Assembly: GCA_022792395.1 (NCBI GenBank)
Contig: JAAWAX010000034.1
Span: forward strand, 1 to 64,000
Direction of reading: 5' to 3'
Source of the DNA: Clostridia bacterium
Lineage (GTDB): Bacteria; Bacillota; Clostridia; TANB77; CAG-508
Length of the DNA stretch: 64,000 nucleotides
Made by a program: the position numbers and the translations under genes. The notes under the pieces are model-generated. The model was not told the origin of the DNA and made no database searches. It saw only the letters and a list, made by a program, of their open reading frames with translations. Positions 10,365-22,400 of the stretch are shown in pieces (position 1 is the first letter of the stretch; the number at the start of each line of letters is the position of its first letter).

Positions 10365-11906
10365 ATGCAACTAGAAAGTTTTTTAAAATTGACACCAAAG
10401 AGATATCTTTGTCCTTATTGTGGGAAATGGCATGAGTGGGGACACTCTAACTATGAGATGGATTATTATAATTCAAAGAACTATCCAATTGAATTAAAAT
10501 GTCCTATTATTTATCAGGGAAAAACCAGTTTTTATTTTAAAGATGGGTACTGTTATATAAAAACGGCACCTATATGCAGAGTAGCAAATTTAAAGATTGA
10601 TGCTCGTATTCCTATTGGGGATATGAAAAAAGCTATTAACAATGAACCTAAAGTAACTTGGTCATTGCAATTTAAACTGGATGAGTGTGATAAGATTATT
10701 AATTGTCATTATTGTGAGCATGTACATAATTGCTCAATTTATAAATTGGTGACAGAAGAAGAATCCCCATATGTCACGATTGAGTTTGGATTAGAATTTG
10801 AAAATTTAGACTATAAAAATTTTGCTAATAGTGAAATACAGAAATCAAAAGCAGAAGATAATAAGGAAGAAGATTATCAGCAACCAGAAGCAGAAAACAA
10901 TAAGGAGGCTTTAAAAATGGAAAAAACAACTATTTGGCAACAGCTTTATCAAAATTCGCCGAAGGAAAACTTTGAAACCGTAAAACAATTGGTAACAAAG
11001 TATAAAATCACTTTAAAATGGGCTATACCAGTCGCTACTATATTTGTAGCATATCGGATTTTAAATTCCAAAAATTCCGCACTTAATGTCGATAATATCG
11101 ATAATGAATGCGAAAAAAAGCTGGGATTTCGGATCAGAGAACTGGGAAACAAAAAAGAACTTAAAGAACTAATGGCTTTTGGTGGAGTAGCTACTGTGGC
11201 TTATGCAACCATAAAGGCTATTTCTTCTTACAATAATGATGTAAGAGAATTGGAAGTGGAGAAAATTGAAGAAGGGTTGGAAAAGCTGGAGGGAAGCAGA
11301 AAAAAATTTGGTTGGATACAACCTAAAACGGAAAAATTATTGCCAATTGCTACTTCCGTTATAATTGTGTACATGATGACACAGAGACCAAAATGGTTTG
11401 AAACAATTAAAACAAAAGCTGCTAAAATGACTGGTGATTTTTCGGTGAAGTTAGGTTTATGCTTTGAAATGGCAAAACTTTTTGTTGAGGATAAATTTAA
11501 CATTCAAAATGAAGAAGAACTACAAAAAACAAGAAAATTTATGCTTTTGGCAGCAATCGTTGGGATTTCTGTTCTGTTGTATGGAAAGAAAATTCTTAAC
11601 AAAAAGAAGGAAGCAGAAGATAATAATGATGATGAAAAATCAATTGGGCGGATAAGGGATTTTGTATCTCAACTTATTCCTATAATGAAAAAGCTTATGC
11701 CGACCGCTTTTTCTGGAATTTTAACATTTCTGGTTACTAGAAAGTTGTTGAATCCTAATGATATTGATGATATTATTGATATGGATGAGATTTTGGAAGA
11801 GAATGACAAGGAATCAAACAACAGCGAGGAAGTAAGCAATGAAAACGAGGTCGACAATGCTAATGATACAAATGGCAGTGCTGACAAGAACGAAGTTGTT
11901 AAATAA
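10365..11906 (+). CDS. Hypothetical protein with N-terminal zinc-ribbon-like motif, foreign-looking
   Basis: Coherent 513-aa ORF, CPYCGKWHEWGH and CHYCEHVHNC; uses CGG in frame three times. Confidence 0.7.
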   Translation: MQLESFLKLTPKRYLCPYCGKWHEWGHSNYEMDYYNSKNYPIELKCPIIYQGKTSFYFKDGYCYIKTAPICRVANLKIDARIPIGDMKKAINNEPKVTWSLQFKLDECDKIINCHYCEHVHNCSIYKLVTEEESPYVTIEFGLEFENLDYKNFANSEIQKSKAEDNKEEDYQQPEAENNKEALKMEKTTIWQQLYQNSPKENFETVKQLVTKYKITLKWAIPVATIFVAYRILNSKNSALNVDNIDNECEKKLGFRIRELGNKKELKELMAFGGVATVAYATIKAISSYNNDVRELEVEKIEEGLEKLEGSRKKFGWIQPKTEKLLPIATSVIIVYMMTQRPKWFETIKTKAAKMTGDFSVKLGLCFEMAKLFVEDKFNIQNEEELQKTRKFMLLAAIVGISVLLYGKKILNKKKEAEDNNDDEKSIGRIRDFVSQLIPIMKKLMPTAFSGILTFLVTRKLLNPNDIDDIIDMDEILEENDKESNNSEEVSNENEVDNANDTNGSADKNEVVK

Positions 11907-11969
11907 AGAAGAAGGATTCATAATAAAAGTTTAAAAGAATAACAATTTTTATAGTTTCTATTTCTAATC

Positions 11970-12005
11970 GATTCCCCCAAGGTATTTACCTTGGGGGAAT
12001 CTTTA
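11970..12005 (+). terminator. Strong terminator
   Basis: gattcccccaaggtatttaccttgggggaatc followed by T-rich sequence. Confidence 0.9.
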
Positions 12006-12210
12006 ATAAAACATTAATAATGAAAGCGATAACAATGAATTAATATTATACTTTGTGAGTAAAATAAAAATATATTAATAATCATAAAAGTATCAAAAAT
12101 AAAAGATAATAGATAGAAAGCAAGTTTTATTCACTTGCTTTTTCTTTTGTAATGTAGTAGAATAATAGCATAAAAAAAGAGAAAAAATAGAGGTAGATTG
12201 AGAGGAGAAA

Positions 12211-13968
12211 ATGATGAAAGCAATTGAAATTAGAAACAAATATTTAAACTTTTTTAAAAAACAGGGGCATACCATCATACCATCAGCACCATTAATTCCA
12301 GAAAATGATCCATCTGTATTATTTACAACTGCAGGAATGCAACCATTAGTACCTTATTTATTAGGAGAAGAACATCCAGAAGGAACCCGCCTTACGGATT
12401 ATCAAAAATGTGTTAGAACCAATGACATAGAAGAAGTAGGAGACAATCGCCACTTAACCTATTTTGAAATGCTTGGAAACTGGTCATTAGGAGATTATTT
12501 CAAAGAAGAATCAATTAGTATGAGTTATGAATTTTTGACCAAAGAATTAGGAATTCCAGCAGAAAAACTATCTGTAACTTGTTTTGCTGGAGATGAAGAT
12601 TGTCCAAGAGATACGGTTTCAGCAGATATATGGAAAAAAGTAGGAATACCAGAAGAAAGAATTTATTTTTATGGAAAAGATGATAACTGGTGGATTGCAG
12701 GAGAAGAAGGACCTTGTGGACCAGATACAGAGATGTTTTATGACACAGGAAAGCCAGCTTGTTCAGATGAGTGTCAACCATCTTGTGATTGTGGCAAATA
12801 TGTTGAAATATGGAATAATGTATTTATGGAATATTTCAAAGACAAAAATGGTTATTCAAAATTAGAAAAGAAGAATGTAGACACAGGGCTAGGATTAGAA
12901 AGAATGACTATGTTATTACAAGGAAAAGAGACACCTTATGATACAGAAATTTTCAAACCAATTATGGAGAAATTAGAACAACTTCAAAAAGTAGATTACA
13001 TAGAAAGTAGAAGGATTATCGCAGAGCATCTACGTTCTAGCATGATGATAATAGCAGATGGAGGAAGACCAAGTAATTTAGATAGAGGCTATGTTTTAAG
13101 AAGAGTAATTAGAAGAATGATAAGACATTTTAATAAATTACAGATTGAGTTAAAGGAACTATCTACATTAATAGAAATCAATGTGGAAAATTTAAAAGAG
13201 ATGTATCCAGAATTAGAAAAAAATAAAACTCTTATAAAAAGTGTTATATTAGAAGAAAAAGATAAATTTGTAAAAACATTAGCACATGGAGAAAGAGAAT
13301 TTGAAAAGGAGATAAAAAAGCTAGAAGAAATAGGAAACAAAAAAATTGAAGGAGAAATTGTATTTCGCTTATACGATACATTTGGTTTTCCACCAGAAGT
13401 TACAAAAGAATTAGCAGTAGAGAATGGATATCAAGTAGATTTACAAGAATTTGATGAATTATTTAAGAAACATCAAGAAAAATCAAGAATGGGAGCAGAA
13501 CAAAAATTTAAAGGAGGGTTAGCAGAGCAAACAGAAGAAACGATTGCATATCATACAGCTACTCATTTACTAAATGCAGCACTAAAGCGAGTAATCGGAA
13601 AAGATGCTCATCAAAGAGGTTCGAACATAACAGTTGATAGAATGAGATTTGATTTTAACTGTGATCATAAATTGACAGAAGAAGAAAAGAAAGCAGTTGA
13701 AGATTTAGTAAACCAATGGATTGAAGAAGGATTGGAAGTAACCAAACAAGAAATGAAAAAAGAAGAAGCACTTGAATCTGGAGCAGAATGTATGTTTATT
13801 GAAAAATATCCAGATATTGTAACAGTATATACCATAGGAAATGTATCAAAAGAATTATGTGGAGGTCCACATGTGAAAAATACAAAAGAATTGGGAACTT
13901 TTAAAATTAAAAAAGAAGAATCTAGTTCATCTGGAATTAGAAGAATTAAAGCAGTTTTGATTAAATAA
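12211..13968 (+). CDS. alaS: Alanine--tRNA ligase, short form lacking C-terminal region after the editing domain
   Basis: MKAIEIRNKYLNFFKKQGHTIIPSAPLIPENDPSVLFTTAGMQPLVPYLLG; editing domain HTATHLL; ends GIRRIKAVLIK. Confidence 0.93.
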   Translation: MMKAIEIRNKYLNFFKKQGHTIIPSAPLIPENDPSVLFTTAGMQPLVPYLLGEEHPEGTRLTDYQKCVRTNDIEEVGDNRHLTYFEMLGNWSLGDYFKEESISMSYEFLTKELGIPAEKLSVTCFAGDEDCPRDTVSADIWKKVGIPEERIYFYGKDDNWWIAGEEGPCGPDTEMFYDTGKPACSDECQPSCDCGKYVEIWNNVFMEYFKDKNGYSKLEKKNVDTGLGLERMTMLLQGKETPYDTEIFKPIMEKLEQLQKVDYIESRRIIAEHLRSSMMIIADGGRPSNLDRGYVLRRVIRRMIRHFNKLQIELKELSTLIEINVENLKEMYPELEKNKTLIKSVILEEKDKFVKTLAHGEREFEKEIKKLEEIGNKKIEGEIVFRLYDTFGFPPEVTKELAVENGYQVDLQEFDELFKKHQEKSRMGAEQKFKGGLAEQTEETIAYHTATHLLNAALKRVIGKDAHQRGSNITVDRMRFDFNCDHKLTEEEKKAVEDLVNQWIEEGLEVTKQEMKKEEALESGAECMFIEKYPDIVTVYTIGNVSKELCGGPHVKNTKELGTFKIKKEESSSSGIRRIKAVLIK

Positions 13969-13979
13969 TTTTTGACTAT

Positions 13980-14061
13980 TTCCCACTGTTCCCCACTGGT
14001 TCCGGGTTTAATTGGGGACATGTCCCCAATTAAACCCGGAACCAGTGGGGAACAATGGGAA
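13980..14061. repeat. Near-perfect 82-bp palindrome (41-bp arms, no spacer, one mismatch)
   Basis: ttcccactgttccccactggttccgggtttaattggggaca|tgtccccaattaaacccggaaccagtggggaacaatgggaa. Confidence 0.95.
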
Positions 14062-14093
14062 GTCTAGAAATTAATAGAAAGGAATTTTTAAAA

Positions 14094-14438
14094 ATGAATG
14101 ATTGTTTATTTTGCAAAATCATAAAAGGAGAAATACCATGTAATAAGGTATATGAAGATGAGGGGATTTTAGCATTTCATGACATCAACCCAGCAGCACC
14201 GATTCATATTTTAGTAATACCAAAAAAGCACATTACATCTTTAGCCCATTTAGAAAAAGAGGATGAAGTAATTGTTGGAAAAATTTATGGAGTTATCAAT
14301 CAAATAGCAGAGGAGCAAGGATTCAAACAAGATGGATATCGTGTCATTGTTAATTGTGGAAAAAATGGAGGGCAAGAGGTCATGCATTTACATTTTCATA
14401 TATTAGGAGGAAAACCGTTAGGAGAAAAAATTGTTTAA
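14094..14438 (+). CDS. HIT family (histidine triad) protein
   Basis: CLFCKIIKGEIPCNKVYEDEGILAFHDINPAAPIHILVIPKKHI; VMHLHFHILGG. Confidence 0.95.
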   Translation: MNDCLFCKIIKGEIPCNKVYEDEGILAFHDINPAAPIHILVIPKKHITSLAHLEKEDEVIVGKIYGVINQIAEEQGFKQDGYRVIVNCGKNGGQEVMHLHFHILGGKPLGEKIV

Positions 14439-14514
14439 AAAGGTACACTTTTAACAAGATATATGGTATAATAAAAACAGAGGGATTAAATAGAGAAATA
14501 CGGAGGTAAAAAAT

Positions 14515-15180
14515 ATGTTTGAGAGTAAATATAGTAAAGTATTAACCGCAATATTAGTAATAATAATTGTTGCTATCATTGGATTACTTGGTTTTTTGGG
14601 TTATGAATATTATCAAAATTATATGGTAACAAAAGATACATCAGAATTTGTGGATAATTTTCAAGGGGATGTAGCTGATGGAGAGCCAACAGATGATGAA
14701 ACAGATAATATGAGTAATACAACAAATCCATTTGATCAAATAAAAGATGCAGAAACTAGTTCATCAGCCAATCAAAAGAAAACTTATAAAGGATTTGGCG
14801 TTTTAGGAACAATGGAAATACCAGCTACTAATTTTAAATATCCAATATTAGAAAAAGTAACCAAAAAATCAATTGAAACAGCAGTTGCTTTCTTATATGG
14901 AACAGGGATTAATGAATCTGGAAATAGTGTAATTATTGGACATAATTATAGAAATGGATTATTTTTTTCTAATAATAAAAAATTGAATGTTGGAGATAAA
15001 ATATATATAACCGATAATAATGGAAAGAAAATGACATATACCATATACAATAAATTTGAAACAACACCAGAAGATACCTCTTTCTATCAAAGAGATACTG
15101 GAGGCAAGCCAGAAATTACGCTATCAACTTGTACAGATGATAGTAGTGCTAGATTAATTATCTGTGCAAGGGTAGAATAA
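14515..15180 (+). CDS. Sortase family protein
   Basis: N-terminal TM, VIIGHNYRNG, ITLSTCTDDSSARLIICARV (His/Cys/Arg triad). Confidence 0.9.
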   Translation: MFESKYSKVLTAILVIIIVAIIGLLGFLGYEYYQNYMVTKDTSEFVDNFQGDVADGEPTDDETDNMSNTTNPFDQIKDAETSSSANQKKTYKGFGVLGTMEIPATNFKYPILEKVTKKSIETAVAFLYGTGINESGNSVIIGHNYRNGLFFSNNKKLNVGDKIYITDNNGKKMTYTIYNKFETTPEDTSFYQRDTGGKPEITLSTCTDDSSARLIICARVE

Positions 15181-15237
15181 GTACAGCCTTTAATAGACTA
15201 TTTCGTTAGTTGTTAGAGTTATGCTTGTTACAGATAA

Positions 15238-15275
15238 ATGAAGCAAAATGCTTTAGCATTCTGCTTCATAAAGGG
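15238..15275 (+). terminator. Hairpin downstream of sortase
   Basis: atgaagcaaaatgctttagcattctgcttcat. Confidence 0.6.
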
Positions 15276-15367
15276 ATATAGTTTAGAAGATGAGAAAAAG
15301 TGGAAGGAATTTTGAAAATTCCTTTCTTTTTTTAGTAAAATTGTATATAATGGAAAAAATAATGTAA

Positions 15368-17574
<2,207 letters not shown>

Positions 17575-17586
17575 AAGGGAGGAACA

Positions 17587-17832
17587 ATGGAAGATTATAC
17601 GTTTGAAAAAATGTGGGAAGATTTGAGAAATGGATATCAAATTTATTATACTTATGTGGGAAACCGTTATTTACTTTTTAAAACAGCAGAAAATTGTTAT
17701 ACACAAAAATTGCTTTCTGACCATAAAAAAAATCCACAACCTAAAATGTTAATGTTGACTTTGAAAAGAGTAAAAGAGATGTTTCCTAATATGGAAGATA
17801 TTGAGTATAAGATAGGAACATCTGAAATGTAA
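17587..17832 (+). CDS. Small hypothetical protein
   Basis: 81-aa ORF with upstream gggagg RBS. Confidence 0.6.
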   Translation: MEDYTFEKMWEDLRNGYQIYYTYVGNRYLLFKTAENCYTQKLLSDHKKNPQPKMLMLTLKRVKEMFPNMEDIEYKIGTSEM

Positions 17833-17860
17833 AACTTGTAAGTGCTGATTAGGAGAGAAT

Positions 17861-18385
17861 ATGAGAAAGATAACAATTGAAATGGCTTGTTCTATTAATG
17901 GAATAATTGCTACAGAAGATGGAAGTGAAGATTTTTTATCCTTTAGAGGCTGGGAGATAATGATAGAATTTTTAAAAGAATATGATGTACTAATATGGGG
18001 CAGAAAAACTTGGAAGAATATAATGTCTTGGGGAGATGACTATTTAAAGGATTTAAAAGATATAAATATAATGATATTAAGTGAAACAAGTAATCAACAA
18101 AATCAACTTCCAAATGTTACATATTGCAATTCAATAGAAGATTGTTTAAAAGTATGCGAAAAATTGAAATACGAAAAATTATTTATTTCTGGTGGTGCAA
18201 CTATAAATAATGCTTTTATGGAAAAAGGTATCGTAGATAGTATAATTTTAAATTATAATCCATTTGTGTTAAATAAGGGAATACCACTATTTAAAGGGAA
18301 TTATTTTGAAAATAAATTGAAACTAGAGAAAGTAGTAAAAGAAAAAGATGATATAGTACAAGTGCATTATAGTGTGATAAAGTGA
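17861..18385 (+). CDS. Dihydrofolate reductase / RibD C-terminal domain family
   Basis: MRKITIEMACSINGIIATEDGSEDFLS..., VLIWGRKTWKNI, KLFISGGATINNAFM. Confidence 0.85.
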   Translation: MRKITIEMACSINGIIATEDGSEDFLSFRGWEIMIEFLKEYDVLIWGRKTWKNIMSWGDDYLKDLKDINIMILSETSNQQNQLPNVTYCNSIEDCLKVCEKLKYEKLFISGGATINNAFMEKGIVDSIILNYNPFVLNKGIPLFKGNYFENKLKLEKVVKEKDDIVQVHYSVIK

Positions 18386-18448
18386 AAGATAAAAATAAAG
18401 ATAGATGGCTTTATAATAGATATATAGACTATAGTTGGAGGAAAGACA

Positions 18449-19018
18449 ATGAACGAAATTACTAAAAAAATAAAACAAGAATTATTAGTTAGATGTGAAA
18501 AATCAAAAGAAAAAGATTGATATGATTTTTGGAATGAACACATAAAATATGTTGTTGAAAATGCAGTTAAGCTAGCAAAAGAATATGGAGCAGATATAGA
18601 AATAGTAGAATTGGGAGCATTATTACATGATATAGCAATGCCATCAGAGTATGGAGAAAGAGAACAACATCATATTTATGGCACAGAAATTACAGAGCAA
18701 CTATTAACAGAATTAAACTATCCAAAGGAAAGAATAGAACATGTTAAAAATTGTGTGCTAAATCATAGAGGCAGTAAAGATAGACCACGAAATACAATTG
18801 AAGAACAATGTGTTGCAGATGCAGATGTAATAGCACACTTTGATTGTATACCATCACTATTTTCTTTAGTCTATAAGGAAATGAATTTGTCTATATCAGA
18901 TGGAAAAGAATATGTAAGAAAGAAGTTAGAAAGAGATTACAATAAGTTAAGTCCAAGAACTAGAGAAATATTGGAAAATAGATATAATAATATAATAGAT
19001 GTGTTATTTGTTAATTAG
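18449..19018 (+). pseudogene. HD-domain phosphohydrolase interrupted by in-frame TGA at 18518
   Basis: MNEITKKIKQELLVRCEKSKEKD*YDFWNEHIKYVVENAVKLAKEYGADIEIVELGALLHDIAMPSE. Confidence 0.75.
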
Positions 19019-19159
19019 GAATATATATAGGTAAAATAAAGTGAATAAAATAATACTAAATAATGAAAGGAAATATCAAAAAATATTAGCCCCAAAAGCT
19101 CAAAAGATAAATAGTATAAATATAGATAAATTTAATAAAAATAAGAAAGGATTTGATAA

Positions 19160-19819
19160 ATGATGAAAATTACAAAATTCCCACAATCATGTTTATTGAT
19201 AGAAACGAAAGGAAAGAAAATACTAGTAGATCCAGGAACTTTAAAATACAAAGAAGAATATTTTGACATTTGGAATACAGTAGATATAATTTTAATAACA
19301 CACAAACATCCAGACCATTGTAATACAGAGGTATTACAAAAACTAAATAAAAATATAACAATTTATTCAACGAAAGAAGTTCAAGATGTCAATGAAAATT
19401 TAAAAATAAATATTGTTAAAGAAAATGATATCATTGAATTAGATAATATAAAAATAGAAGTAGTACATGCAATACATGGATATCAGCCATTACTAAAAGG
19501 CGATAAAGAAGTTCACGAGAATGTAGGATATATTATTGATGATGGAGAAAATAGATTATATTCAACAAGTGATACTATTTGTTTCAAGAATGACTATAAA
19601 GCAAATATTCTATGTATGCCAGTAACTGGATATGGATTAACCATGTCAGCATTTGAAGCATCATTATATGCAAAAGAGGTTGGTGCTACTTTAGTAATTC
19701 CAATTCATATGGATAATCCAGCATTTCCACCAAACTTTGATTTTATAAAAGAAATGTTTGAAAAATATGAAGTGGAATATGAAATATTAGAAAATGATGA
19801 AAGTATTGAAATAGAGTGA
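19160..19819 (+). CDS. MBL-fold metallo-hydrolase
   Basis: ILITHKHPDHCNTE, VIPIHMDNP. Confidence 0.88.
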   Translation: MMKITKFPQSCLLIETKGKKILVDPGTLKYKEEYFDIWNTVDIILITHKHPDHCNTEVLQKLNKNITIYSTKEVQDVNENLKINIVKENDIIELDNIKIEVVHAIHGYQPLLKGDKEVHENVGYIIDDGENRLYSTSDTICFKNDYKANILCMPVTGYGLTMSAFEASLYAKEVGATLVIPIHMDNPAFPPNFDFIKEMFEKYEVEYEILENDESIEIE

Positions 19820-19877
19820 AAATACAAGTGTGGAATCATAGAAAGAATACATAAATGAAAAAATATTTTAGGAGAAA

Positions 19878-20621
19878 TTGACTATGAAATATATTAATTC
19901 GAAAAAAGTAGATGGCATAAAATTAATGAAAGGAAATTTTTATGTGCTAATGGATTTCGATAGAACTTTAACAAAAGGAGATAGTATAAGTTGCTGGAGA
20001 GTATTGTATTATTCAGATTTGTTAGGAGATGATTTTAAGCAAAGATATGATGAAATCCATGATAAACATAGTGAAACATGGGAAGATAGATTTAAAGAGT
20101 ATATAAATTTGTTGCATGAGAAAAAATTAGATAATGAAATGATAAAAGGAGCAGTAAGAAAAACAAATTTGCAACTTCGTGATGGTGCAAAAGAGTTTTT
20201 GAAAAAAATGAATGACATGAATGTGCCAGTAATAATCATGTCTTGTAGTATAAGAAATGTAATAAAAGAATATCTTAAGGCTAATGATTGTGATTACAAC
20301 AATATATATATATATTCTAATTATTGTGATATAGAGAGAAAAGGTGAAAGGGACATTTATTCAGTTACACCACATAGTAAAAATAGAATTACTTTTTCAA
20401 AAGAATTAAATGATATGATAGTGACAAAAGAGTACACATTGTTATTTGGAGATGTAGTAGATGATATCAATATGGCAACAAAAGAAAGGAAAGAAAATAC
20501 TATAACAGTAGGATTTTTAGACAAAAAAATAGAAGAAAATTTAGCATTATATCAATCTGCTTTTGATATTGTATTAACTAATAATGCAAGTTTTAAAGAA
20601 GTAGAAGATATTATTAAGTGA
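19878..20621 (+). CDS. HAD-superfamily phosphatase
   Basis: LMDFDRTLTKGDSISCW, VIIMSCS, LLFGDVVDDINMA. Confidence 0.82.
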   Translation: MTMKYINSKKVDGIKLMKGNFYVLMDFDRTLTKGDSISCWRVLYYSDLLGDDFKQRYDEIHDKHSETWEDRFKEYINLLHEKKLDNEMIKGAVRKTNLQLRDGAKEFLKKMNDMNVPVIIMSCSIRNVIKEYLKANDCDYNNIYIYSNYCDIERKGERDIYSVTPHSKNRITFSKELNDMIVTKEYTLLFGDVVDDINMATKERKENTITVGFLDKKIEENLALYQSAFDIVLTNNASFKEVEDIIK

Positions 20622-20691
20622 GAGAACAATAAATACAGTATGAAGAAAGAAAAAACAATAGGAAAAAAGTAATGATGAAATGGAGATGACC

Positions 20692-21282
20692 ATGAAAATA
20701 GGAATCGATTTAGATGGTGTAGTAATAGATAGTGAAACAACCTTTAGAACATACGAAGAAATATTTGATATTGATACCTTAAAAGGAAATCATTTAATCA
20801 ATAAAGAAGAGCCAAAATTTCAAGCTAGATACAATTGGACAGAAGAGTGGCAAAAAGAATTCATTGAAAAATATTTTTTAACAGTATCAAAAGAAAGTAA
20901 TCTAATGTCAGGATTTATAGGAGTATATAATTTACTAAAAAAACAAGGACACGAATTTGTAGTTATTACTGCTAGAGGTGGATTTATCAAAGAAATGAAA
21001 GAGGATGCCATAAGATTATTAGATGAGAATTATATTAAATTTGATAAATATTATTGGAAAGTTGAGGACAAGCTAGAAATTTGTAAAAATGAAAAGGTAG
21101 ATATTATGATTGATGATGATTGGAAAATTATAAAGAAATTAGCAGACAATCATGTCAAAACTCTATATTTTAGAGATACAAATCTAGTGAAATTAGAAGA
21201 AAATGAGTACATAAAAGAAGTAAATAATTGGGGAGATATCTATAGAATTATAAAAAAAGAATATGAAAAACAAATATGCTAA
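20692..21282 (+). CDS. HAD-like 5'-nucleotidase-type protein
   Basis: MKIGIDLDGVVIDSETTFRTYEEIF; VDIMIDDDWKIIKKL. Confidence 0.82.
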   Translation: MKIGIDLDGVVIDSETTFRTYEEIFDIDTLKGNHLINKEEPKFQARYNWTEEWQKEFIEKYFLTVSKESNLMSGFIGVYNLLKKQGHEFVVITARGGFIKEMKEDAIRLLDENYIKFDKYYWKVEDKLEICKNEKVDIMIDDDWKIIKKLADNHVKTLYFRDTNLVKLEENEYIKEVNNWGDIYRIIKKEYEKQIC

Positions 21283-21356
21283 TAACTGTAATTTATATTG
21301 CAAAAGATATATTTTTGCTATATAATGGACAAAAGTTTGAAAGGAATGAGGGAAGA

Positions 21357-22220
21357 ATGGCAACCATCATAGAAGGAAAAACATTAGCAAAAAAAATAAG
21401 AGAAAATTTAAAAATAGAGTGTGAAGAACTAAAAAAACAAGGAATTAAACCTAAATTAGCCGTTATTATGGTAGGAAATAATCCTGCCTCAAAAGTATAT
21501 GTAAAAAATAAAAGTAAAGCATGTAATGAGATAGGAATTGAATATGAAGAGCATTTTTTGGAAGAAACCATAAGCCAACAAGAATTAAATGACTTAATTA
21601 AAAAGCTAAATAATGAGAAAGAAGTGAATGGTATTTTACTACAAAGTCCATTGCCAGAGCATTTAGATATTAATCAAGCATTTAAAGCTATTTCCTATCG
21701 AAAAGATGTAGATGGATTTACACCATCAAGTGTTGGAAAACTAGTTATGGGAGGAGATACTTTTATTTCTTGTACTCCTTATGGTGTTATGAAAATGTTT
21801 GAAGAATATAACATCGAGTTAACAGGAAAAGATGTTGTTATTATTGGAAGAAGCAATATCGTTGGAAAACCATTAGCACAATGTTGTTTAGCGAATAATG
21901 CAACGGTTACAATTTGTCATTCTCGAACGAAGGATTTAAAAAAACATACACAAAGAGCCGATATTTTGATAGCAGCTATTGGAAAGGCTAAATTTGTTAC
22001 TAAAGATATGGTGAAAGAAGGAGCAGTTGTAGTTGATGTAGGTATCAATCGAAATGAAGAGGGAAAATTAGTAGGAGATGTAGATTTTGATGAAGTAGAG
22101 AAAGTAGCAAGTTATATTACACCAGTTCCAGGAGGAGTAGGTCCAATGACAATTGCTATGCTAATGAACAATGTTATCAAAGCTGCTAAAGAACAAAATA
22201 ACGAAAATTCAACTTTTTAG
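21357..22220 (+). CDS. folD: Bifunctional methylenetetrahydrofolate dehydrogenase/cyclohydrolase
   Basis: VGNNPASKVYVKNKSKACNEIGI; GILLQSPLPEHLD; VIIGRSNIVGKPLAQ; TPVPGGVGPMTIAMLM. Confidence 0.97.
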   Translation: MATIIEGKTLAKKIRENLKIECEELKKQGIKPKLAVIMVGNNPASKVYVKNKSKACNEIGIEYEEHFLEETISQQELNDLIKKLNNEKEVNGILLQSPLPEHLDINQAFKAISYRKDVDGFTPSSVGKLVMGGDTFISCTPYGVMKMFEEYNIELTGKDVVIIGRSNIVGKPLAQCCLANNATVTICHSRTKDLKKHTQRADILIAAIGKAKFVTKDMVKEGAVVVDVGINRNEEGKLVGDVDFDEVEKVASYITPVPGGVGPMTIAMLMNNVIKAAKEQNNENSTF

Positions 22221-22400
22221 ACAAGAGTAGGACACAATTCTTTAATAGAATAAAATATAGATTTGGGGTATTATTGAAATAATGCCCTTTTTCTATTCAA
22301 GAAAAAACATAGATTGGACAGAAAGATGAAAAAATAATTTTTTGTAGTGAAAAAAGTAATAAAAAAATTTTGTGAATGATTCATACTAGAAGGAGAAAAA

